From Acidobacteria bacterium AH-259-G07 (lineage in GTDB: Bacteria > Acidobacteriota > UBA6911 > RPQK01 > JADFOI01), in the NCBI GenBank assembly GCA_027717925.1, contig JALLON010000027.1, positions 1-17,707 on the forward strand: 17,707 bases of DNA, in the 5' to 3' direction. Of this stretch, positions 1-5,880 are shown one piece after another; positions within the stretch are counted from its first letter, which is position 1; every line of letters begins with the position of its first letter. The notes under the pieces are model-generated. The model worked only from the letters and a program-made list of their open reading frames with translations, was not told where the DNA came from and did no database searches. The translations under genes were made by a program, and so were the position numbers.

Positions 1-1375
1 GCTGGAGAGAGTCTAGAGAGTCGGGAGAGTTGAACAGCTGAAGAAACTCTGAGACCGATGAAACTCCTGCTAACTGAAGGTCCTGGATGGGTTGGGAAAG
101 GGGAAGATTACTCTTGGGCAGAATCACTGTCTTAAAACCCTGGGAGGCGGCTTCCTTGACTCGGCTGTGGGCAAAACTAACGGCGCGGATTTCCCCGGCG
201 AGACCCACCTCGCCAAAGATCACGGTTTCATTGGAAAGGGGAAGATCCCGAAAACTGGAGATGATGGCTGCGACGATTGCCAGATCGACAGCAGGTTCGA
301 TCAGAGTCAGTCCACCGGCGACGTTGACGTAAACATCGCTTCCGAGCAAATGTAATCCCACCCTCTTTTCCAGCATAGCGATGAGCAGGGACACTCGATT
401 GGGATCGACACCGTTGGTCATTCGACGCGAAGTGCTGTAATTACTTTGACTGACCAGGGCTTGAATCTCGACCAGGACGGGCCGAGATCCTTCCATGGCA
501 CAAAGGACCACTGAACCGGACACTTTTCGAGCGCGTTCGGCCAAGAAGAGGTGTGAGGGATTGTCAACACACAAGAGCCCCCGGCTGCTCATCTGGAAGA
601 TCCCCAATTCGTTGGACGGGCCAAACCGATTTTTGACAGCCCGAACAATCTTGTGATTCTGATGCCGATCTCCTTCAAAGTAGAGAACTGTGTCAACGAT
701 GTGTTCGAGCGCTTTAGGCCCTGCTAATGCCCCGTCCTTGGTGATATGACCAATCAAGAAAACGGGCACGCCTTCTCGTTTGGCCATGGAAAGCAGTTGT
801 GCTGCGCACTCTCGAATCTGGCCGATGCTGCCGGGGATTGAATCCAACTTTCCGGTATAGATAGTCTGAACTGAGTCAACAATGAGCACGGCCGGCTTTA
901 GATGCGATATCTCCTCAAAAATGTGTTCTAAACAGGTTTCCGCTGCCAAGTAGAGCCGGGCGCCGCCGATGCCCAGGCGATCCCCCCGAAGTTTAATTTG
1001 TTGAGCCGATTCTTCTCCCGCTACGTAGAGCACCTTCAGATTCTGATGCGAGAGACCCTCAGCAATTTGAAGCAGCAGCGTAGACTTCCCGATGCCTGGT
1101 TCCCCACCCAGGAGGACCAGGGAGCCGGGCACGATTCCTCCGCCCAAAACGCGATCAAACTCAGCGTTGTGAGTCTTGATCCTGGCCATCGTTTGACTGT
1201 CGATATCCGAGTAGGGGACAGTCGGTGGGGCAGCTGGAACGGCGGTTAGTGGCCGCATGCCCTCCTCCACCAGTGAATTCCATTCGGCGCATTCTGGGCA
1301 ACGACCCAGCCACTTTGAGCTGCGGAAACCGCACGACTGGCAGACATGGAGGATCTTATGAGATGGGGAAACCAT
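1..1375 (-). CDS. radA: DNA repair/recombination ATPase RadA (3' end beyond window)
   Basis: RadA (Sms) is a RecA-like ATPase that helps process recombination intermediates. The frame opens with ATG at 1375 and stays open to base 1. A four-cysteine zinc finger sits at residues 12-29 (CQSC and CPEC pairs). Walker A GEPGIGKS lies at about 91-98 with the catalytic Lys near 97. The Walker B-like VLIVDSVQ is near 163-170, and the RadA signature KNRFG is at 248-252. The C-terminal half, with a YVNVAGG stretch, is the Lon-protease-like domain. About 458 codons are visible, matching the usual family length of about 455-460. The last visible residues (SPDSLDSL) come from a 9-base direct repeat and look like a non-family tail. 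No Shine-Dalgarno sequence precedes the ATG; a TAGAAT hexamer ends 6 bases upstream. The gene lies downstream of alr on the same strand with a 201-base spacer. Confidence 0.95.
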   Translation of the reverse strand, partial: MVSPSHKILHVCQSCGFRSSKWLGRCPECAEWNSLVEEGMRPLTAVPAAPPTVPYSDIDSQTMARIKTHNAEFDRVLGGGIVPGSLVLLGGEPGIGKSTLLLQIAEGLSHQNLKVLYVAGEESAQQIKLRGDRLGIGGARLYLAAETCLEHIFEEISHLKPAVLIVDSVQTIYTGKLDSIPGSIGQIRECAAQLLSMAKREGVPVFLIGHITKDGALAGPKALEHIVDTVLYFEGDRHQNHKIVRAVKNRFGPSNELGIFQMSSRGLLCVDNPSHLFLAERARKVSGSVVLCAMEGSRPVLVEIQALVSQSNYSTSRRMTNGVDPNRVSLLIAMLEKRVGLHLLGSDVYVNVAGGLTLIEPAVDLAIVAAIISSFRDLPLSNETVIFGEVGLAGEIRAVSFAHSRVKEAASQGFKTVILPKSNLPLSQPIQDLQLAGVSSVSEFLQLFNSPDSLDSLQ

Positions 1376-1381
1376 GAGGTG

Positions 1382-1387
1382 ATTCTA
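1382..1387 (-). promoter_or_regulatory. -10-like hexamer immediately upstream of radA
   Basis: On the minus strand TAGAAT (5 of 6 matches to TATAAT) ends 6 bases before the radA ATG. The bases between are TCACCTC-like, not a ribosome binding site. If this hexamer is used, transcription would start at or within a few bases of the ATG, giving a leaderless mRNA. No good -35 is visible at 16-18 bases, so this is a weak call that rests on the same arrangement recurring at other genes in the window. Confidence 0.35.
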
Positions 1388-1406
1388 ACTCACACGGATG
1401 ACGCGG

Positions 1407-1570
1407 ATCACAGACAACAGACAACACTGCTCATGTCTTGGAAACTTTCCACTAACTTCTTCAACCCTGAGGACCAAATCAAAACCAAGACGGTATATTC
1501 GTGATTTCTTGTAGCTCATACTGGCTATAACGTGCCTCGAGCCAAAACTGCGGAATCTTTGTCTGTGGTC
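1407..1570. repeat. Inverted repeat with heptamer units bounding the alr/radA spacer
   Basis: Two tandem ACAGACA units (1410-1423) lie on the radA side. An inverted copy, TTTGTCTGTGGTC (1558-1570), lies 6 bases beyond the alr stop codon. The arms GATCACAGACAA and GACCACAGACAA differ at one base. Between them is about 130 bases with no ORF or RNA gene that I recognise. Next to the left arm is a further direct repeat, CGGATGACG / CGGATCACA (about 1395-1412). The layout parallels the heptamer-bounded spacers at 4064-4214 and 5654-5876 but has fewer units. Confidence 0.5.
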
Positions 1571-1576
1571 AGCGGG

Positions 1577-2617
1577 CTAGACATACACGCGCTCAACGCG
1601 ATTTCCGAGGGAGGTCAGCACTTCATAAGGGATCGTTCCAAGGGTCCGGGACAGACCCGCCGCCGAGATAGGAGAATCGGGTGAATCCTCTAAGAGAAAG
1701 ACTTCTTCTCCCACCTGAGGGTTGGGAAGGTCGGTCAAATCGACACTGGTCAGGTCCATGGACACGCTGCCCAGGACAGGAACGAGCTGACCCCGAACTC
1801 GCACTTGGCCGTGGTTGGAGAACAACCGGTTATAGCCGTCGGCGTATCCAACTGGCAGGACACCCACTTGAGAGTCTCGCTGGGTGATAAATGTGCCACA
1901 GTAGCCGACCGGCTTTCCTTTCAGAACGCCCCTCACACTCAGAATGCGTGTCTTCCAACGCAGGGCCGGTTTGACATAGTCCACAGCTGGACAAGGTGAG
2001 ATACCGTACAGTGCCAGACCGAGGCGAACGGCATCCAGATGAGCTTCCGCAAACTGAAGACCGGCGCTGTCACTGATATGCCGAGGGTAGGGGAGGTTGA
2101 AAGTCGCCTGCTCAAAGCGCTGCAATTGCAGGCGGGTAAAATCAGGATCCTTATCTGCACATGCAAAATGTGAATATAAACCGGTAATTTGAGCCGTCAA
2201 CCGGCGCACCAGGGCCAGAGCTTCCTCCCAGGGTATTCCGAGTCGAGTCATTCCCGTATCGATTTTCACCTCGACCTTTATCTCATCCGGGAGGGCCCGG
2301 TGGTCAAACAGTGCCGCTGTCAGATCATGCTCCCGGAACGTTCCTTCCTCTCCTTGCAGGCAACCCCCAAACACCAGAATTTTTCCCCTCGTAAGGTATT
2401 TTCTGAGCTCTACCGCCTCCTCGAGCGTAGCCACCGCGAAATCCTGGACTCCGCAACCAAAGAGACATTTGGAGATTTGCTCAACTCCATGCCCATATGC
2501 ATCGGCTTTTACAACGGCGATGATTCGTGTGGATGGGGAAAGACGCTTTTGGATTGCCGCGACGTTTTCCCGGAGTCGGGAGAGGGAGATCTCAACCCAC
2601 GAACGTCTCATTGTCAT
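1577..2617 (-). CDS. alr: Alanine racemase
   Basis: PLP-dependent interconversion of L- and D-alanine in the cytoplasm, supplying D-Ala for peptidoglycan. The product has 346 residues, slightly short for the family (about 360-390). The PLP-binding lysine is K37 in VVKADAYGHG. SHFACAD supplies the conserved His, RLGLALYG the Arg facing the PLP ring nitrogen, and GYADGYNR the second catalytic Tyr. The N-terminal TIM barrel (about 1-230) and C-terminal beta domain are both present. The start ATG shares one base with the dnaB stop (TAATG), which suggests translational coupling. No separate ribosome binding site is visible. A second in-frame ATG two codons later is an alternative start. Confidence 0.96.
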   Translation of the reverse strand: MTMRRSWVEISLSRLRENVAAIQKRLSPSTRIIAVVKADAYGHGVEQISKCLFGCGVQDFAVATLEEAVELRKYLTRGKILVFGGCLQGEEGTFREHDLTAALFDHRALPDEIKVEVKIDTGMTRLGIPWEEALALVRRLTAQITGLYSHFACADKDPDFTRLQLQRFEQATFNLPYPRHISDSAGLQFAEAHLDAVRLGLALYGISPCPAVDYVKPALRWKTRILSVRGVLKGKPVGYCGTFITQRDSQVGVLPVGYADGYNRLFSNHGQVRVRGQLVPVLGSVSMDLTSVDLTDLPNPQVGEEVFLLEDSPDSPISAAGLSRTLGTIPYEVLTSLGNRVERVYV

Positions 2618-3972
2618 TAGCGAGCTAGATTTTCAAACTTTGTCCACTGGTCGATGAAGGCCAACTTCACAGTTCCGATCGGTCCATTGCGCTGCTTCCC
2701 AATAATTATCTGGGCGATCCCTTCTACGTCAAGATTCTCTCCTTTCTTGTACAAATCTTCGCGGTAGATGAAAAGAACCAAGTCTGCGTCTTGTTCGATC
2801 GATCCTGAGTCTCTCAAATCTGAAAGTTGCGGACGATGATCCCCCCGTCTTTGCTCGGGGGCACGGCTTAGCTGAGAAATGGCGATGAGGGGAATATTCA
2901 GTTCCTTGGCCAGGCCTTTGAGGGACCGGCTGATGGCGGAAATTTCTTGCTGACGGTTTTCAAAGCGCACCCGGCTCCCCGGTGAGGTGCCTGACATAAG
3001 TTGCAAATAATCCACAACCAATAAGTCTAGTCCGTGTTCGGCTTTCAAGCGGCGGGCCTTGGATCGCATTTCGATGATGGCTAATCCCGGAGTATCGTCG
3101 ATAAAAATTCGTGCACGCGCCAGCTTGCTCATTGCTTTAGCCAAACGGTTCCAGTCTTCTTTGGACAGGTAACCCCTTCGCACCTTATGACTATCGACTC
3201 GAGCTTCCGAACATAACATTCGGGTGACCAGCTGCTGAGCCGCCATTTCCAAACTAAAAAAACCCACCACTCTCTCTTCTTGAATCGCAGCATACTGTGC
3301 CACATTCAAGGCCAAGCTCGTCTTTCCGAGGCCAGGACGGCCTGCGACAATGATAAGGTCGGAAGGCTGCAGTCCCGAAGTAAGATGATCCAGATCCACG
3401 AAACCCGTGGGGATACCTGTGATGAGCTCTTTTCGCTGGTGGAGTGACTCAATGTTCTTATATGTTTCGGTGAGCAGATCTCCAAGCTTTAAAAATCCGC
3501 TTTGAATCTTTTCTTGGCTGATGTCAAAAATAGCCTTCTCCGCCAGTTCAAGTAGGTCGAGGGGATCTTCTTCGCTCGAGAAGCCCCTGATTAAGATTTC
3601 GTTGGCGGAATGGATGAGTTTCCGGAGAAGGGACTTTTCCTTGACGATGTGCGCGTAGTGCTCCACATTGGAGACCCTGGGGACTCCGTCCAGTAAAGAG
3701 GCAATATAAGCGACTCCACCCACCGCTTCGATTTCGTTGCGCTTTTGAAGCTCCTCCCTCAGCGTCAGGGAGTCAATGGGTCGAGAATCAGTAGAGAGAG
3801 CCTGCATGGTGGAGAAAATCTTGCGATGATTTTCTAAGTAGAAATCGTATATGTTCAGGATCTCGGAGGCCTGATCATACAAAGCATTCTCGAGCAGAAT
3901 TGCTCCCAGAACGGCACGCTCTGCTTCCAGGCTGTGAGGAAGGCTTTTTTCGAGAGTCGCGTCAGTAGGCAT
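2617..3972 (-). CDS. dnaB: Replicative DNA helicase DnaB
   Basis: Hexameric 5'-3' helicase that unwinds DNA at the replication fork. The 451-residue product has the usual length and no intein. Residues about 10-110 form the N-terminal helical domain that contacts primase, followed by a linker and the RecA-like ATPase domain. Walker A is GRPGLGKTS (211-219, K217), FFSLEM at 238-243 carries the catalytic Glu, Walker B is LLVVDYLQL (317-325), and RPQLSDLRDSGSIEQDAD is at about 380-397. The gene follows rplI, a common bacterial order, and overlaps alr by one base. The start is preceded by a small palindrome (CGCTAGCG, 3978-3985) and no Shine-Dalgarno sequence is visible. The spacer upstream carries a terminator-like stem, so dnaB may have its own promoter. 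The gene for its probable loader, dciA, lies in this window at 16146-16448. Confidence 0.98.
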   Translation of the reverse strand: MPTDATLEKSLPHSLEAERAVLGAILLENALYDQASEILNIYDFYLENHRKIFSTMQALSTDSRPIDSLTLREELQKRNEIEAVGGVAYIASLLDGVPRVSNVEHYAHIVKEKSLLRKLIHSANEILIRGFSSEEDPLDLLELAEKAIFDISQEKIQSGFLKLGDLLTETYKNIESLHQRKELITGIPTGFVDLDHLTSGLQPSDLIIVAGRPGLGKTSLALNVAQYAAIQEERVVGFFSLEMAAQQLVTRMLCSEARVDSHKVRRGYLSKEDWNRLAKAMSKLARARIFIDDTPGLAIIEMRSKARRLKAEHGLDLLVVDYLQLMSGTSPGSRVRFENRQQEISAISRSLKGLAKELNIPLIAISQLSRAPEQRRGDHRPQLSDLRDSGSIEQDADLVLFIYREDLYKKGENLDVEGIAQIIIGKQRNGPIGTVKLAFIDQWTKFENLAR

Positions 3973-3987
3973 AAAACGCTAGCGCGT

Positions 3988-4034
3988 AGAGCAAAAGAGC
4001 AAAAGTTGCAACACAAAGAATGCAACACAAAGAA
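3988..4034. repeat. Tandem octamer and 14-mer repeats upstream of dnaB
   Basis: GAGCAAAA occurs twice in tandem from about 3989. It is followed by two perfect tandem copies of the 14-mer TGCAACACAAAGAA (4007-4020 and 4021-4034). The outer AGAGCAAAAGAGC (3988-4000) has an inverted relative, GTTCTTTTGCTCT, at 4359-4371 inside the 3' end of rplI. The repeat-rich zone therefore extends beyond the spacer into coding sequence. Confidence 0.7.
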
Positions 4035-4053
4035 TAGTAAAAAGGGGGGTGAG

Positions 4054-4214
4054 AAAAAATGCCGTTTCAGGTTTCAGGTTTCAAGTTTCAGGTTTCAGAT
4101 TATGCTAGCCGAGGGCTGTGACGTGCCAGCTGTTAGTTTTCAGCCCTCAGCAACCTATTGGTCCGTGGATGCAGGTACTCTCGAACCTGAAACCTGAAAG
4201 CTGAAACCTGAAAC
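4054..4214 (-). terminator. Heptamer-array inverted repeat with T tract (possible rplI/dnaB terminator)
   Basis: On the plus strand five tandem GTTTCAG units (4064-4098, the third with a terminal A) face four CTGAAAC units (4187-4214, the second ending in G). In minus-strand RNA the arms can form a stem of about 28 pairs with about two mismatches or wobbles. A run of six Us (4059-4054) follows four bases after the 3' arm, as in an intrinsic terminator, though this stem is far longer than usual. The 88-base centre carries its own hairpin, GAGGGCTG (4111-4118) with CAGCCCTC (4141-4148). It lies 58 bases after the rplI stop and 92 bases before the dnaB start. It could equally be a mobile or expanding repeat that only resembles a terminator. 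Confidence 0.55.
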
Positions 4215-4271
4215 GTATAAGAAGGCTCTAGATTTTGAAAATGTCGGTTTCGTCGATCTCCGTTCGCGGAC

Positions 4272-4964
4272 CTACTCCCCCTTCTTTGCAGCTTTTTCCT
4301 GAGAGATTTCTCTGTGCTGCTCTTTTGTTCCCCCGCTCCGTTGTTCTTTTGTTGTTATGTTCTTTTGCTCTGGAGGAAGCGTCTCCTCCTCTTCCGATTC
4401 CACCGGAGCACTCCTATGTGCGCCGCTCAACTGCTCAATCTCTTTGATTCTCGCTTCCAATTCGGCAACGATCTTCTCGCTCTCCTCGTCCTTTTTCTTG
4501 ACCTTGGCCACCGGTTCGTCACCCTCGATCAGTACGGAAAGAAGCAGTTCGGCCGCGACATCGCTGTGAGGACGCAACTCTATTTTGTAATTACCGATGC
4601 CTCTGATGGGCTGAGTTAGAAGGATTTTTCGGCGATCCAGCTGAATGCCATTCTTCTCGAGAAGATCGCCCACGTCTTTTGAGGTCACAGAACCAAAGAG
4701 ACTCCCCGTCTCTCCGGATTTGCGACTAACAATAAGATGCAGCTGGCCGAGCTCCTGAGCCAGCAGCTCGCCCTCCTCTTTGTATTTGGTTTCTTTTTTT
4801 GCCATGGCCAGCCGCTGCTGCTCAATCATTTTCAAATTACCCGCTGTTGTGGGAATGGCCAACTTCTTCGGTATCAGATAGTTTCGGCCATAGCCATCGG
4901 CGACTACAACCACCTGGCCGCGTTTTCCGAGCTCAAAGACGTCATCGATGAGAATGACTTCCAT
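4272..4964 (-). CDS. rplI: Large-subunit ribosomal protein L9 with long C-terminal extension
   Basis: L9 binds 23S rRNA and projects from the large subunit near the L1 stalk. The start MEVILIDDVFELGKRG at 4964 is chosen because it matches the family N terminus and has AGAGGT just upstream. The frame stays open to 5141, but that part is not L9-like. Residues 1-150 cover both L9 domains: the N-terminal RNA-binding domain with GYGRNYLIPK, the connecting helix, and the C-terminal domain with GSLFGSVTSKD. Residues 151-230 are additional, since bacterial L9 is usually about 150 residues. The extension is highly charged, starting with a probable coiled coil (KKKDEESEKIVAELEARI) followed by a low-complexity E/K/Q tail. 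Residues about 198-216 are encoded by AACAAAAGARC-type repeats related to those upstream of dnaB. Confidence 0.96.
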   Translation of the reverse strand: MEVILIDDVFELGKRGQVVVVADGYGRNYLIPKKLAIPTTAGNLKMIEQQRLAMAKKETKYKEEGELLAQELGQLHLIVSRKSGETGSLFGSVTSKDVGDLLEKNGIQLDRRKILLTQPIRGIGNYKIELRPHSDVAAELLLSVLIEGDEPVAKVKKKDEESEKIVAELEARIKEIEQLSGAHRSAPVESEEEETLPPEQKNITTKEQRSGGTKEQHREISQEKAAKKGE

Positions 4965-5013
4965 AGCTACCTCTTTCGTGGGCCCTACGGCGGCTAAGCC
5001 GCCGAAGGCATGC

Positions 5014-5226
5014 TTAACCCGCGGTATAGGGAAGCAAAGCCAGCTGTCGCGCCCGCTTGATGGCTCTCGATAACTTTCTCTGGTGTGTACTGCACACTCC
5101 GGAAATCCGGCGAGGAAGTAATTTAGCCCCCTCGGGCACATACGGACTCAGTGTTTTGACATCTTTGTAGTCAATGTAATCGATCTTGTCTGCGCAAAAT
5201 TTGCAATACTTCCTTCGCCTAACCAT
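5014..5226 (-). CDS. rpsR: Small-subunit ribosomal protein S18 (cysteine-containing form)
   Basis: S18 pairs with S6 on the platform of the 30S subunit. The start MVRRRKYCKFC at 5226 gives 70 residues, the family's usual size; the frame stays open further upstream but lies inside rpsF. IDYKDVKTL and the C-terminal RKLSRAIKRARQLALLPYT are diagnostic. CKFC plus a later Cys and His (GVCSTHQ) make it the C+ type of S18, which can coordinate zinc. The first 8 bases overlap the end of rpsF, which implies translational coupling. The often-present ssb gene between rpsF and rpsR is absent here. Confidence 0.96.
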   Translation of the reverse strand: MVRRRKYCKFCADKIDYIDYKDVKTLSPYVPEGAKLLPRRISGVCSTHQRKLSRAIKRARQLALLPYTAG

Positions 5227-5632
5227 ACCCAGTGCCTTGCACTCCCGCCATCTCCTTCTTTTTCTCGTTACCTTGGCGAGCACCCGTAGTTCGTTTCTTC
5301 TTCTTTTCCCGATGACTCTTCAGTTTCTCGGCTCGTTTAAGATCAAGATCGATACGAACCGACAAAAAGCGCATAACCGAATCGGTAACTTTAAATCTTC
5401 TCTCCAGCTCGTTCACTGCTTCAGCAGCTGGTTCCTCCAGCGTCAGGACTGTGTAAATACCCTCGGTGTGTTTCTTGATGGGGTAAGCAAGCCGTCTCTT
5501 CCCCCACTCATCAACGTTAATGATCTGGGCACCCTTTTCTTCTGCGGCTTTATTGAAGTTTTCCATTGCCTGTTCTACTTCATCGTCACTGAGTGTCGGG
5601 GCAAAAACAAAAACGACTTCATATCGTCTCAT
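5219..5632 (-). CDS. rpsF: Small-subunit ribosomal protein S6
   Basis: Binds S18 and 16S rRNA on the 30S platform. The start MRRYEVVFVFAP at 5632 is set by family homology and by a good AAAGGAG about 11 bases upstream. The 16 codons open further upstream are encoded by the heptamer repeat and are rejected. Core residues 1-100 include WGKRRLAYPIKKHTEGIYTV and VTDSVMRFLSVRID. Residues about 103-137 form a basic tail rich in K, E and G, longer than in E. coli S6 once its own tail is aligned. It heads the rpsF-rpsR-rplI operon, with a probable promoter about 90 bases upstream. Confidence 0.96.
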   Translation of the reverse strand: MRRYEVVFVFAPTLSDDEVEQAMENFNKAAEEKGAQIINVDEWGKRRLAYPIKKHTEGIYTVLTLEEPAAEAVNELERRFKVTDSVMRFLSVRIDLDLKRAEKLKSHREKKKKRTTGARQGNEKKKEMAGVQGTGYG

Positions 5633-5653
5633 ACCGATCGGACTCCTTTCAAC

Positions 5654-5876
5654 CAGCTGACAACTGACAGCTGACAGCAAGTAAGGATACTTACTTTACT
5701 CCTTTCCAAAGAAAACGGATTGTAACACACTTGTTCCCGCGTACACGAAGTCTGTGCCTGAAGAACGCCACAAGTAAACCGAATATTCGGACTATCCCCT
5801 GAACGGGACTAAGCGTCGGGCAACACCCATACTCCACGGGCACGATTCTCCTTTGTCAGCTGTCAGCTGTCGGCTG
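5654..5876. repeat. GCTGACA heptamer arrays in inverted orientation bounding the hppA/rpsF spacer
   Basis: On the plus strand three (G/A)CTGACA units (5656-5676) face three TGTC(A/G)GC units (5854-5874). The 23-base arms match at 21 positions. The right arm begins about 5 bases after the hppA stop codon, and the left arm ends about 21 bases before the rpsF start. No T tract follows either arm, so this is not a classical terminator. The centre holds the rpsF promoter candidate and a perfect 12-base palindrome, CCGAATATTCGG (5779-5790), of unknown role. Confidence 0.75.
5719..5724 (-). promoter_or_regulatory. Extended -10 candidate for the rpsF operon
   Basis: On the minus strand TGTTACAAT gives an extended -10 (TG, one base, then TACAAT with 5 of 6 matches). 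No convincing -35 is present, which is tolerated by extended -10 promoters. Predicted transcription would start near 5712, leaving a leader of about 80 bases. That leader holds the downstream heptamer arm and two copies of GAAAGGAGT, one being the rpsF ribosome binding site. Confidence 0.4.
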
Positions 5877-5880
5877 AGCG

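Noticed and set aside
3934..4197. 87-codon plus-strand frame over the rplI/dnaB spacer
   Set aside because: Encoded by heptamer and octamer repeats (FRFQVSSFRFQ); low complexity, overlaps dnaB.
4064..4214. CRISPR array
   Set aside because: Units are 7 bases, directly tandem without spacers, and the two arrays are inverted; no cas genes nearby.
4965..5141. Longer N terminus for L9
   Set aside because: Overlaps rpsR, does not match L9, and the ATG at 4964 has its own ribosome binding site.
5227..5283. Longer N terminus for S18
   Set aside because: Lies within the rpsF coding sequence and does not resemble S18; the start at 5226 matches family length.
5633..5680. Longer N terminus for S6
   Set aside because: These codons are heptamer repeat sequence upstream of the ribosome binding site.
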